A stretch of DNA of 64,000 nucleotides from Leptotrichia sp. HSP-536. Its GTDB lineage: Bacteria > Fusobacteriota > Fusobacteriia > Fusobacteriales > Leptotrichiaceae. Shown piece by piece: positions 28,484 through 37,190 of the stretch; positions within the stretch are counted from its first letter, which is position 1; each line of letters starts with the position of its first letter. The notes under the pieces were generated by a model. It made no database searches. It saw only the letters and a program-made list of their open reading frames with translations, and had not been told where the DNA came from. Location: contig NZ_CP165647.1 of NCBI RefSeq assembly GCF_041199985.1, positions 620,001 to 684,000 of the forward strand. The letters run 5' to 3'. The position numbers were made by a program, and so were the translations under genes.

Positions 28484-28527
28484 TTAATTCAAATTGTAAA
28501 AATAAAAAATGACAAATACATCTATGA

Positions 28528-28567
28528 AACCTGTTCTAATTAAAGGCAAAAGAGCAGGTTTTTTTAT
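28528..28567 (+). terminator. Terminator after SH3b paralogue 2
   Basis: AACCTGTTCT pairs with AGAGCAGGTT (10 bp, one G-U), followed by a U-run. Confidence 0.85.
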
Positions 28568-28673
28568 TTGTAAAAATCAAATGTTTTTGTTAAAAAATTT
28601 AAATTTTTTGTTCATAAAAACTGGAAATATGATATACTATACTAATGTTAGTTTTGTGAAAGGAAAGTAAGAA

Positions 28674-29306
28674 ATGAAGAAAATATTATTTTTGAGCATA
28701 TTCCTAATTTTCAATTTAGGATTTTCAGATTTGAACGATACAATTAAAAATCATTACAAAAATAGGATAATTCTGGTATCGAAACCAAAAGAGAGCAATA
28801 GAAAAGCTGCAACAGGTGGATACATTGATGGAAAATGGTATGCGTGGTATGACAATACTTTTATTGGGAAGGAAGAAGTGACTACTGAAAAATTTCATAA
28901 GTTTAAGAGTTTGGAAGTTGAAGTAGTTGGTATGAAATTTAATTACGGAGATGAAGATCAATACGGAGATAGAAACCTTGATATATATTTGAAAGTTTCA
29001 GATTTCAAATTAACTGATGAGTATGGAAATATCTATACACCAAATAATTATCCTAATGAAGAAAAGAAAAAATTTATACCAAATATAGTTATAGATAATC
29101 GTGATTTAGAAAGATATTTTGAACATTATGCAAATGATAAAAATTTAAAATTCATTGGATCAGAAAAGATAGATAAAAGTTCAAAATTAGTTACACTAGA
29201 TACAGTTCCAACTAAATTGACATTTTTAACAAGACAATATGAAACTGTTTGTGCTAGTAATGATGGTAAGATAATATATTTAAGTTGTGACATAAATAGA
29301 AAATAA
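28674..29306 (+). CDS. Secreted protein of unknown function (GGYIDGKWYA family, copy 1)
   Basis: A 210-residue protein with a signal peptide (residues 1-18, MKKILFLSIFLIFNLGFS). The mature protein contains TGGYIDGKWYAWYDNTF, later LKVSDFKL and IYTPNNYPNE. The same three landmarks occur in the same order in the protein at 29336, so the two are paralogues. Two C-terminal Cys residues (in ETVCASNDG and YLSCDINRK) could form a disulfide. It has no recognisable catalytic motif. It probably acts in the periplasm or on the surface. A GAAAGGAAAG site lies before the ATG. Confidence 0.75.
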   Translation: MKKILFLSIFLIFNLGFSDLNDTIKNHYKNRIILVSKPKESNRKAATGGYIDGKWYAWYDNTFIGKEEVTTEKFHKFKSLEVEVVGMKFNYGDEDQYGDRNLDIYLKVSDFKLTDEYGNIYTPNNYPNEEKKKFIPNIVIDNRDLERYFEHYANDKNLKFIGSEKIDKSSKLVTLDTVPTKLTFLTRQYETVCASNDGKIIYLSCDINRK

Positions 29307-29335
29307 TTATTAAAAATTGAAAAGGAGAAAAATAA

Positions 29336-29905
29336 ATGAAAAAATTTATATTAATAACATCAATATTTCTAAGTTTCAATTTCTTGATTAAAGGTTATGA
29401 AGGTGGTTATATAGATGGTAAATGGTATGCTTTTTATAATAATACCTATAGAGAAAGAGGATGTATACAAGACAAGTTTGATGAAGGTCCAGCAGGATGC
29501 TCAGAATTTGGAACGAATATATCTATAAATAAAGTAGATCTTATGGTAATTGGAATAGCAGAAATTAAAGATAAAGTATTATTAAAAGTTTCAGATTTTA
29601 AATTGAACATTAATAACCGATTTTTTGAAAAAGATATGACATATACACCTAATAATTATCCAGTAAGACCTAATTATAAAGGAAATCAGAAATTTCCAAT
29701 ATTTTATTTTTCTAATAAAGAGGCTTTGCTTTCCTATTTAAAAGAAAACAATAAAAATATGACATTTAATGGAAAAGAATGGATAGAGGATTATAACGGC
29801 AAAAAGATAAAATTTTTGGGGGTTGACTCAATTAATTTAAAATGGGAACCTAAATATCCACCTTATTACACAAGTGAAAAAGGAGATAAAATTGAATTAA
29901 ATTAA
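29336..29905 (+). CDS. Secreted protein of unknown function (GGYIDGKWYA family, copy 2)
   Basis: A 189-residue protein with a signal peptide (1-19) and the shared family landmarks GGYIDGKWYAFYNNTY, LLKVSDFKL and YTPNNYP. It differs from copy 1 by an insertion with two Cys (RGCIQDKF...GPAGCSEFG), possibly a disulfide loop, and lacks the C-terminal Cys pair of copy 1. It lies 29 nt downstream of copy 1 with an AAAGGAG site, so the two are cotranscribed. It is followed by a third SH3b anchor gene. Function unknown. Confidence 0.75.
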   Translation: MKKFILITSIFLSFNFLIKGYEGGYIDGKWYAFYNNTYRERGCIQDKFDEGPAGCSEFGTNISINKVDLMVIGIAEIKDKVLLKVSDFKLNINNRFFEKDMTYTPNNYPVRPNYKGNQKFPIFYFSNKEALLSYLKENNKNMTFNGKEWIEDYNGKKIKFLGVDSINLKWEPKYPPYYTSEKGDKIELN

Positions 29906-30003
29906 AAAAGAAATTATTTTAAAAATATTTATAATTGTATTTACAATAAGAATAATTAAGTAAACTTGAAAAAATTTTTTGTAATTAAAGGAGATATTTT
30001 GAA

Positions 30004-30465
30004 ATGCGGAAAAAAGATCACCATATAGTGGTAAAAATTATGTTTGGAATGATAGTTGTGCTAATTTTATTGACTGTTGGATATTCTCATGTTGTGGCTA
30101 CACAGCATAAAACAATAAAATTAAGAAGAGAACAGCAGGAGCGGATGAGAAGGGAGCAGGAAATTAAAAATATGCAAAGTATGGCTTCTATAAAATCAGT
30201 GCAGCCACAAAAATTACAAATACGAAATAATAGTCAAAGTGATACTGAAAATCCACAGTCGTTAAAAGATGCATTATTTGTAACGAGGTCAACGAGTAAA
30301 ATGTCAGTTAATGTGAGAAAAACACCTGGTAAAGATTCAAAAATTGTGAAAAAATTGCCTAATGGTGTAAGTGTAAAATTTTTAAGTAAAGAAGGAAATT
30401 GGTATTTGGTCAGTTATGAAGGTGGTGCGGCTGGATATATTCATAAAAGTCAGTTGGCGAAGTGA
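30004..30465 (+). CDS. Membrane-anchored SH3b-domain protein, paralogue 3
   Basis: A 153-residue protein: transmembrane helix at about 8-30 (VVKIMFGMIVVLILLTVGY), a very basic Arg/Glu/Gln coiled segment (33-60), a short linker and a C-terminal SH3b domain (95-153: VNVRKTPGKDSKIVKKL, EGNWYLVSYEGGAAGYIHKSQL). The end GYIHKSQL is shared with paralogue 2. It is the last gene of the cluster; AAAGGAG lies upstream. I infer a periplasmic wall-associated role. Confidence 0.8.
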   Translation: MRKKDHHIVVKIMFGMIVVLILLTVGYSHVVATQHKTIKLRREQQERMRREQEIKNMQSMASIKSVQPQKLQIRNNSQSDTENPQSLKDALFVTRSTSKMSVNVRKTPGKDSKIVKKLPNGVSVKFLSKEGNWYLVSYEGGAAGYIHKSQLAK

Positions 30466-30517
30466 ATTTAAATAAAATAGCATAATTTAATGTTAAAACA
30501 ATATTGAAAAATTTTGT

Positions 30518-30546
30518 TTGACTTATATTTTTACACATTGTATAAT
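30518..30546 (+). promoter_or_regulatory. Promoter of glnN
   Basis: TTGACT (30518-30523), 17-nt spacer, perfect TATAAT (30541-30546). The 77-nt leader holds a weak hairpin (GAATTTGG with CCAATTC). No known nitrogen-responsive element is recognisable. Confidence 0.75.
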
Positions 30547-30623
30547 AAATTATATTAAAGTGAATTTGGTGAAATAATAGCCAATTCAATGATAAATGAT
30601 AATTAAGAAAGAGGTAAAAATTT

Positions 30624-32729
30624 ATGGAAAACGCTATGAAAAGTTTTGGAGAGAATGTCTTTAGAGACAGTAACTTGAAAAAAAGAGTTTCCAAGGACGT
30701 TTTTAAGGAATTTAAGGCATCACAGCTAGGTAAAACGGAATTATCAAAGGGAGCTGCCGAAGTTATTGCGAACGCTATAAAAGATTGGGCGACAAAAAGA
30801 GGGGCAACTCACTATTGCCACTGGTTCCAGCCATTGACAGACTTGACGGCAGAAAAACACGACTCATTCTTAGAACCGACAGAAAGTGAAGAACTTATTT
30901 ATAAATTTTCTGGAAAAAATTTGATAAAAGGTGAATCGGATGCTTCATCGTTTCCAAATGGAGGATTACGTAGCACATTTGAAGCAAGAGGATACACAAT
31001 CTGGGATACAAGTTCATATCCGTTTATAAGAGAAAATAAAAACGGAGTTACATTGTATATTCCGACTGCCTTTATTTCATTTACTGGTGAAGCGTTGGAC
31101 AAAAAAGTACCTTTATTAAGAACAATGAAATATATAAGCGAGCAATCATTGAGAGTTTTAAGAGCTTTAGGAAATAAAACCTCGGAGCATGTATTTAACA
31201 CTTTGGGAGTAGAGCAGGAATATTTTCTTGTAAAAAAAGATATGTTTGAATCAAGAGATGATTTACTGCTTACAGGACGAACGTTATTTGGAGCATCTGC
31301 ACCAAAAGGACAGGAGCTGAGTGACCATTATTTTGGAAAAATTAAAGAAAAAGTAATTAACTTTATGAGTGATGTTGATGTTGAATTGTGGAAACTAGGT
31401 ATTCCGTCGAAAACTAGACACAACGAAGTCGCACCAAACCAGTTTGAAGTTGCACCTTTATTTTCTGTAGCAAACTTAGCTTCAGACCAAAATCAGATAA
31501 TAATGGAAACTATTGAAAAAACAGCATTAAGACACGATTTAGTGGCATTGCTTCACGAAAAGCCGTTTGCTGGAGTAAATGGTTCAGGAAAACACAATAA
31601 CTGGTCATTGGCAACAGATGAGGGCAAAAACTTGTTCAGTCCTGGAAAAGACCCAAAAACAAATACTCAATTCCTAATTTTTGTAGCTGCGGTAATTGAA
31701 GCAGTTGACAGATATTATCCAATGTTGAGATATGCGACTGCAACTGCTACAAATGACCATAGATTAGGAGGACACGAAGCTCCACCAACAATTATCTCAA
31801 TTTTTTTAGGAGATGAGTTGACAACAATTTTTAACAATATTGCATATAAAAAAGATGCTCCAGTTTCTGAATCATCAAAAGTAAATTTATCAGTTGATGT
31901 ATTGCCAACGTTTAATATGGATGCTGGCGATAGAAATAGAACTTCTCCATTTGCGTTTACTGGAAATAAATTTGAATTTAGAATGCCAGGTTCAAGTTCT
32001 ACGCCTGCAACTACTGCGGCAGTTATAAATGCGATGGTAGGAAAAGTTCTGTCTGAATATGCAGATAAACTGGAAAAAGCGACTGAAAAATCTTTACCAA
32101 AAGTAATAAATGAAATTATTGTAAATTCATATAAAAAACATCATAGAATCATTTTCAATGGAAATGGATATGGTGATGAATGGGTAAAAGAAGCTAGAAA
32201 AAGAGGACTTGCAAGCGATGAGGCTTCAAATACAGCGCTTAGAAGAATGATAGATAAAGATGTTCTTGAATTAACACAAGAAATAGGAATGCTGTCTGAG
32301 CATGAATCAATCGCAAGATACAACGCTTATGCTGAAAGATACGTGACACAGTTAAGCATTGAATCAAGAACTCTTATTGACATTGCAAATAAAAATATTT
32401 TGCCATCTGGAATAAAATTTGCAAATTTACTGGCTGATCATATTGAAAAAAATTCAAAATATGGAAAAGCGTTTATAAAAGAGCAGGAAGAATTGCTAAA
32501 GGAAGTTTTGGCAAATATTACTGCTTTAAGAAAAGAAGTAAAATCTCTTGAAAAAGAAATTAACAGAGTTAAAAATGAATCAAATTTAGAAAAACAGACA
32601 GATTTAGCAAAAGAAAAATTGGTAACAGGACTGGAAGCGTTGAGAGTTCCTTGTGATAATTTGGAAAGAATTGTGGATAAGGAATTTTGGAATTTTCCTA
32701 CATACACTGATTTGCTGTTTAAATTGTAA
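30624..32729 (+). CDS. glnN: Glutamine synthetase type III
   Basis: A 701-residue GSIII enzyme that makes glutamine from glutamate, ammonia and ATP. The size (about 700, against 450 for GSI) and the N-terminal FKASQLGKTELSKGAAEVIANAIKDW mark the type III branch found in Bacteroidota, Fusobacteria and cyanobacteria. Active-site regions are present: THYCHWFQPLT with DSFLEP, FNTLGVEQEYFLV, PSKTRHNEVAPNQFE, and GVNGSGKHNNWS, the ATP/glutamate region. The C-terminal 80 residues form a helical segment. Its own good promoter and terminator show a monocistronic unit. AAAGAGG precedes the ATG. Confidence 0.96.
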   Translation: MENAMKSFGENVFRDSNLKKRVSKDVFKEFKASQLGKTELSKGAAEVIANAIKDWATKRGATHYCHWFQPLTDLTAEKHDSFLEPTESEELIYKFSGKNLIKGESDASSFPNGGLRSTFEARGYTIWDTSSYPFIRENKNGVTLYIPTAFISFTGEALDKKVPLLRTMKYISEQSLRVLRALGNKTSEHVFNTLGVEQEYFLVKKDMFESRDDLLLTGRTLFGASAPKGQELSDHYFGKIKEKVINFMSDVDVELWKLGIPSKTRHNEVAPNQFEVAPLFSVANLASDQNQIIMETIEKTALRHDLVALLHEKPFAGVNGSGKHNNWSLATDEGKNLFSPGKDPKTNTQFLIFVAAVIEAVDRYYPMLRYATATATNDHRLGGHEAPPTIISIFLGDELTTIFNNIAYKKDAPVSESSKVNLSVDVLPTFNMDAGDRNRTSPFAFTGNKFEFRMPGSSSTPATTAAVINAMVGKVLSEYADKLEKATEKSLPKVINEIIVNSYKKHHRIIFNGNGYGDEWVKEARKRGLASDEASNTALRRMIDKDVLELTQEIGMLSEHESIARYNAYAERYVTQLSIESRTLIDIANKNILPSGIKFANLLADHIEKNSKYGKAFIKEQEELLKEVLANITALRKEVKSLEKEINRVKNESNLEKQTDLAKEKLVTGLEALRVPCDNLERIVDKEFWNFPTYTDLLFKL

Positions 32730-32744
32730 AATGAATAGGAAAGT

Positions 32745-32775
32745 GCAGGGACTTTTAGGAGTCCTTGCTTTAATT
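32745..32775 (+). terminator. Terminator of glnN
   Basis: GCAGGGACT pairs with AGTCCTTGC (9 bp, one G-U) and is followed by a short TTTAATTT tract. Confidence 0.6.
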
Positions 32776-32861
32776 TGTAAGAAAATTTTTGCATACTTAA
32801 AAAACATTGTTTATTAAAAATTATAAGTAATGACTGTAACTAAGGAAAGGAAAGTTAAAAA

Positions 32862-33824
32862 ATGATTTTTTTAAAGTCACTGGGAAGTATTTTCCCGATA
32901 ATCGTTATGATTGCAATCGGATATATTTTGAAAAAAAGACACTGGTTTCATCATACATTTAGTGAAAATGTATCAAAACTTATAACAAATGTGGCATTGC
33001 CTTGCTCAATATTTTACTCAGTTTTAAAATATTTGAATATGGAAGCCTTGAAGGAAGTGTCAAATCGACTGATTTTTACGTTTGCTTCAGTCATTATCGG
33101 ATATGTTGCGGCTTTTGCTGTAATAAAGCTGGTAAAAATGAGAAAAGGGCGACGTGGAGTGTTTTATAATGCAGTAGTTAATGCAAATACTATCTTTATT
33201 GGACTCCCATTAAATATGGCGCTTTTTGGAGAAGCGGCTTCAAAATATTATCTGATGTACTACATTACAAATACTGTGTCAATTTGGACTTTGGGATATA
33301 TGCTTCTCGCAAGCGATCCTATGGAAAATAACGGAGATACAAAGGGTGAATTCAATTTGAAAAAATTGTTATCGCCACCGCTTATTGCATTTGTAATTGC
33401 TTTTATTGTGCTGTTATCAGGAATAAGAGTCATAACTCCGATTGTGGAAACTACAAAATATCTTGGAAGTGTTGTAACGCCGCTTGCTTTACTTTATATT
33501 GGAATTGTTCTGGCGGATGCGGGGCTTCATAGTATCAGGTTTGATTTGGATACAAATTTGGCTCTGCTTGGAAGATTTGTATTTTCTTCAGTTGTTATGA
33601 TTGTGCTTTTAAAAATTGCAGTGCATTTTGTAAAACTTGATCCATTAGAAATAAAAACTTTTGTAATTCAGTCGGCGGCTCCAGTGTTTGCAGCTTTGCC
33701 AATTTTGACAAATGAAACGAAGGGAGATATTGGATATTCTACAAATGTGGTTACTACAAGTACGATTTTATTTATATTAGTTGTGCCGCTGTTAATGAGT
33801 ATTTTGAATATTATACACATTTAA
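32862..33824 (+). CDS. AEC family transporter
   Basis: A 320-residue inner-membrane protein with about ten transmembrane helices in two five-helix halves. LGSIFPIIVMIAIGYILKK at the N-terminus and NVALPCSIF (the proline-bearing broken helix) are typical of the auxin efflux carrier family, whose bacterial members export or import small carboxylates such as malate. The substrate cannot be inferred. Length and topology are normal for the family. It has its own AAGGAAAGG site and lies after the glnN terminator, so it is probably transcribed separately; I do not see a strong promoter. Confidence 0.88.
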   Translation: MIFLKSLGSIFPIIVMIAIGYILKKRHWFHHTFSENVSKLITNVALPCSIFYSVLKYLNMEALKEVSNRLIFTFASVIIGYVAAFAVIKLVKMRKGRRGVFYNAVVNANTIFIGLPLNMALFGEAASKYYLMYYITNTVSIWTLGYMLLASDPMENNGDTKGEFNLKKLLSPPLIAFVIAFIVLLSGIRVITPIVETTKYLGSVVTPLALLYIGIVLADAGLHSIRFDLDTNLALLGRFVFSSVVMIVLLKIAVHFVKLDPLEIKTFVIQSAAPVFAALPILTNETKGDIGYSTNVVTTSTILFILVVPLLMSILNIIHI

Positions 33825-33907
33825 AGGAAAAAAATTAGGAAATCATTGATTTGGTTTTCTTTTTTTTCAAATTTTACATTATTTAATATAGAAGAAATTT
33901 TTAGTTT

Positions 33908-33934
33908 AGCTCAAGTAATTTTGTTACTTAAGCT
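33908..33934. repeat. Inverted repeat downstream of the AEC gene
   Basis: AGCTCAAGTAA, loop TTTTG, TTACTTAAGCT: 11-bp arms with one mismatch. There is no U-run, so its role (attenuator, operator or partial terminator) is undecided. The rest of the 33825-34089 gap shows no gene. Confidence 0.4.
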
Positions 33935-34089
33935 TACTTTTGATAGAGCTGAGTATATCTTGAAATTAACGGGAAAATATGGTAAACTTTTATTGTTGAA
34001 ATAAAATTAATAAAAATAAAAGTTAAAATAAATAATATAAAAAGGTTTTTGGAATAATTTTAATAGAAAATTTGAAAAAGGAGGAAAAA

Positions 34090-34623
34090 GTGAAAAAATT
34101 AATAATGTTGCTTGTTTTATTGGTGTCGGGAATATCGTTTTCAGATACTTGTAAATGGATAAAAAAACCGAATATATTTGTAACTAAGGAAATTGAATTA
34201 ATAAAAAAATCTAATTTAAAAGGGAAAGTTTATTGTGATGTAGAACACGATTTTATGACTTATTATGTTGGAATAGATAATTTGGAAGTCGGATTAGTTT
34301 ATAATATGAAGGGAGAGTTGAATTATGAAAATGTTTCTAAGTTAATAAATGACTTTGAAAATGATATTCTAAAATTAATTCCAAATAATATTCCGAAAAA
34401 AAATAAAAAAAATATACCGAGATATTATACTTATAGACTTTATATTTTTGATGAAGATAAAAAGGATACTTTTATGCTTTTTAAGTATATTTTAGATACA
34501 AATACAATGGATGAAGATTGGAAAATGTATTACAATAATGAAATTTTTTCAGAAGTAGATGATGAAATAGTGGGAATTTTAAAAAGAAGCGGGTATGATC
34601 CTACAGAAGATATTATATATTAA
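34090..34623 (+). CDS. Secreted protein of unknown function
   Basis: A 177-residue protein read from a GTG at 34090, chosen because the AAAGGAGG site at 34079-34086 sits inside a longer TTG-started version. Residues 1-18 are a signal peptide (MKKLIMLLVLLVSGISFS). The mature part is rich in Asp, Glu, Lys and Tyr, has two Cys (DTCKW, VYCDVE) that could form a disulfide, and has no known motif. It is followed after 12 nt by a WD40-like gene, so the two are cotranscribed. Function unknown. Confidence 0.7.
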   Translation: MKKLIMLLVLLVSGISFSDTCKWIKKPNIFVTKEIELIKKSNLKGKVYCDVEHDFMTYYVGIDNLEVGLVYNMKGELNYENVSKLINDFENDILKLIPNNIPKKNKKNIPRYYTYRLYIFDEDKKDTFMLFKYILDTNTMDEDWKMYYNNEIFSEVDDEIVGILKRSGYDPTEDIIY

Positions 34624-34635
34624 GCAAGGAGAAAA

Positions 34636-35508
34636 ATGGAATTAATCTTAGAAGAAGATATTATATACAAAACCAAAGTGAATGATTTTGGAGTAGAACC
34701 TGTCAACAAAAGAATTATAACGACTGGACAAAAATTAATATATTATAGAAATAAAAAATTTGAAAAAGAAAGTGGCGGGAAAGTAAAAAATTGTGAAATT
34801 ATAAAATATATAAAGGAAAAAAACCAGCTTTTTGTTTCAAGTATGTTTTTTGTTTCAACTCCGTACGGAAAGGTATATAAATGTGACGGAAATAAAAAGA
34901 AAATAGTGGAGCTTGTTTTTGATATGGGCGATGTGATAAAAGTTATGAATTTTATTACAAACGGTAGAATCGTGTATATTGAAAATAGTAATCTTTTTTC
35001 ATACGATGTGGATACAAACGAATTAATTTCCACAAAATTAATGAAAAATAAAAAAAATGGGAGCTATAAAATTTTCACAAGTGGAGAAAATGTTATAATC
35101 AAATTCAGGGAAGATTATAAGCAGATAAATACTATAAGTATTTTTGAAAATAAATTAAAAAAAATATTTGAAATAAAAACTGAAAATAATCACACTTATT
35201 CAAAAATAGTTGGACTTCAATATTTTGCAGGAACGGAAGATGGAGAAGTAGAAATATGGAACATCTTGGATCAGGAACTATACAATTCTATAAAAATTTC
35301 AGACTTAAAAATAACTTACATAGAAGAGTTCGAAGGCAAATATTTTATTGGATTTGAAAATGGGGAGCTAATAATTACAGATAATAAATTTAATCTTTTG
35401 AAAAAGGAAAAAGTTTTAAAAGATAGAATTATGAAAATATGTGTAATTGATAATGAAATATATATTCTTGGATGTGAAAATAGGATAGTTAAATATAGGA
35501 TGGTCTAA
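34636..35508 (+). CDS. WD40-like beta-propeller protein of unknown function
   Basis: A 290-residue protein without signal peptide or membrane segment. It consists of repeated beta-strand units, the clearest being LQYFAGTEDGEVEIWNILDQE and KYFIGFENGELIITDNKF, in which the GT/GF-DGE-x-x-IW pattern resembles WD40 or quinoprotein blades. Six or seven such blades would fit the length. Propellers of this type usually act as scaffolds. It is translated from an AAGGAG site 5 nt upstream, directly after the secreted-protein gene. The pairing of a cytosolic propeller with an exported protein is unusual and unexplained. Confidence 0.6.
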   Translation: MELILEEDIIYKTKVNDFGVEPVNKRIITTGQKLIYYRNKKFEKESGGKVKNCEIIKYIKEKNQLFVSSMFFVSTPYGKVYKCDGNKKKIVELVFDMGDVIKVMNFITNGRIVYIENSNLFSYDVDTNELISTKLMKNKKNGSYKIFTSGENVIIKFREDYKQINTISIFENKLKKIFEIKTENNHTYSKIVGLQYFAGTEDGEVEIWNILDQELYNSIKISDLKITYIEEFEGKYFIGFENGELIITDNKFNLLKKEKVLKDRIMKICVIDNEIYILGCENRIVKYRMV

Positions 35509-35522
35509 AATATTTTATTTAC

Positions 35523-35556
35523 AATCGCAGTTATTAATTTAGCTGTGATTTTTTAA
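35523..35556 (+). terminator. Terminator after the WD40-like gene
   Basis: AATCGCAGTT pairs with AGCTGTGATT (10 bp, two G-U) and is followed by five to six U. Confidence 0.75.
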
Positions 35557-35596
35557 TAAATTTAAATTTTTTTGAAAATTCATTTTGTAATTTTAA

Positions 35597-35625
35597 TTGT
35601 AAAAATTATATATAAATGTTATAAT
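35597..35625 (+). promoter_or_regulatory. Promoter of the polyamine operon (speD)
   Basis: TTGTAA (35597-35602), 17-nt spacer, TATAAT (35620-35625) preceded by TGT, an extended -10. The leader to speD is about 195 nt and contains an inverted repeat. Confidence 0.6.
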
Positions 35626-35699
35626 TTGGCGAAAAAATAAGTCAAAAAAGTGAATAAAAATATGGGGAAAATAAATAAAGTCTTAAAACTATGAATATA

Positions 35700-35781
35700 T
35701 TTTAAAGTCGAACATAAAAGTTGTGACTATTTTATTCAAACTTTAAATTTATTTAAGTTTTTATTCAGTTCGATTTTAAAA
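35700..35781 (+). repeat. Long inverted repeat in the speD leader
   Basis: TTTTAAAGTCGAAC (35700-35713) and GTTCGATTTTAAAA (35768-35781) are complementary at 13 of 14 positions and enclose a 54-nt loop that itself holds a small AAACTT/AAGTTT hairpin. The left part is shared with the repeat at 17261-17317. It may regulate speD expression or be a mobile-repeat remnant. Confidence 0.5.
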
Positions 35782-35827
35782 AGTTGGAATATAATATGAA
35801 AGAAACAGGAAAGGAAGTGGGAATGAG

Positions 35828-36682
35828 TTGGAAAACTATAAAATTAAGCTATATGGATTCAATAATTTAACAAAAACATTAAGTTTTAATATTTATGATA
35901 TTTGCTATGCGGAAACAGAGAGGGAGCAGAAGGACTATATTGCATATATTGATGAGCAGTATAATTCAGAAAGGCTCACAAAAATACTCATCCGTGTGGC
36001 AGAAATGATAGGGGCGCAAGTTTTGAATATATCAAAGCAGGATTACGAGCCACAAGGAGCCTCTGTAAATGTTTTGATTGCAGAAGAAAGAATAAGTCCT
36101 GAGAATATTGATAAATCATGTAATCAAGGGAAGCCGTTCTTTGAGGAAATTGGGATAGATAAAGAGAATATGAAAAAGGGAAATACAAGTCAAGACACTG
36201 ATACAGTGCATGCACATTTGGATAAAAGCCATATAACAGTGCATACTTTTCCAGAATATCATCCAGATAATTCAATTTCTACTTTCAGAGTGGATATTGA
36301 CATTGCAACTTGCGGAGAAATTTCTCCATTAAATACGCTAAATTATCTGATAGACAGCTTTGATTCGGATATAATTACGATTGATTACAGAATACGTGGA
36401 TTTACAAGGGATATTTCAGGAAAAAAATTTTTTACAGATCATAATATAACTTCTATTCAGGATTATATTGAGCCTGAAAAGTTAAAAATTTACGATGCAA
36501 TTGATGTAAATGTATATCAGTCAAATATTTTTCATACAAAAATGCTCATAAAGGAAATTGAATTAAAAAATTATCTTTTTAATCAGGATGTCTATGAGAT
36601 TGCACCGAAAAAAAGACTGGAAATTACAGATAGACTTAGGAAGGAAATGATTGAAATTTATAGTGGAATGAATATTTATTAA
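35828..36682 (+). CDS. speD: S-adenosylmethionine decarboxylase proenzyme
   Basis: A 284-residue pyruvoyl enzyme of the E. coli SpeD type that supplies decarboxylated AdoMet for spermidine synthesis. The N-terminus YKIKLYGFNNLTKTLSF and ICYAETEREQKDYIAYID align closely with E. coli. Self-cleavage occurs at Lys133-Ser134 in HLDKSHITVHT, and the generated pyruvoyl group is the cofactor; STCGxISPL appears as ATCGEISPL. Residues about 95-127 are longer than in E. coli. The start is a TTG at 35828; no ATG is in frame. An out-of-frame ATG at 35823 would join if one T were restored, so a sequencing error is possible, but the TTG gives the expected N-terminus. First gene of the polyamine locus. Confidence 0.93.
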   Translation: MENYKIKLYGFNNLTKTLSFNIYDICYAETEREQKDYIAYIDEQYNSERLTKILIRVAEMIGAQVLNISKQDYEPQGASVNVLIAEERISPENIDKSCNQGKPFFEEIGIDKENMKKGNTSQDTDTVHAHLDKSHITVHTFPEYHPDNSISTFRVDIDIATCGEISPLNTLNYLIDSFDSDIITIDYRIRGFTRDISGKKFFTDHNITSIQDYIEPEKLKIYDAIDVNVYQSNIFHTKMLIKEIELKNYLFNQDVYEIAPKKRLEITDRLRKEMIEIYSGMNIY

Positions 36683-36696
36683 AACTACTATAAAGC

Positions 36697-36722
36697 AAAG
36701 GGGAACAGTCGCCATCCCCTTT
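36697..36722 (+). terminator. GC-rich hairpin after speD
   Basis: AAAGGGGA and TCCCCTTT pair over 8 bp around a 10-nt loop, 15 bp after the speD stop. It lacks a clean U-tract, so it may be a weak terminator, an RNA-end stabiliser or a processing signal. Confidence 0.5.
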
Positions 36723-36822
36723 ACAATCTTCATTTGTCTAAGCATTTTTTGAAATGAAATTAAAATTTTGGAAATTTATAATAAATATTTTTTTAATAAA
36801 ATAAATTTTTTAGTTTTAGTAA

Positions 36823-36950
36823 ACTGACGGAGCTTTTATTTGTTCAGCTACGATTGTCTGACGACTGAAAGGAGGAGTTTCGGAGTTGGGCAAATAAAAG
36901 TCGGAGTCTAGCCATAGGTGCAGGATTTGCGGCAATGAGCAATCCTGCGA
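36823..36950. ncRNA. Candidate structured RNA or dispersed repeat between speD and speA
   Basis: A block of about 125 bp visibly richer in G and C than its surroundings. It contains a perfect 10-bp long-range stem (CTTTTATTTG at 36833-36842, CAAATAAAAG at 36891-36900), a TTCAG/CTGAA pair inside it, and a second strong hairpin GCAGGATT/AATCCTGC (36920-36927, 36941-36948). No long frame is open through it on either strand. No riboswitch class I know matches. Strand and boundaries are uncertain. It precedes speA by about 240 bp. Confidence 0.45.
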
Positions 36951-37190
36951 AAATAAAGAAAAACATAATAAAAATAGTAAAAACTGTTATTAAACAAAAT
37001 AATTTAATACTAAAATCCATTAGAAAATAGAAATTATATTAAGGAAAATAAATTTTATTCCTTGTTAAATAGTATATAATTCAAAATTTATTAAATATTT
37101 TCTTTTTAAATAAAGGAATAATATTAATAAAAAATTTTGAAATTTAGAATTGTAATAATTAAAAGTAAAAATATGAAAGGAGTTGAAGAA

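Noticed and set aside
36823..36950. Reading the GC-rich block as a T-box, a known riboswitch or a terminator
   Set aside because: No T-box core sequence, no specifier arrangement and no U-tract after the hairpins were found.
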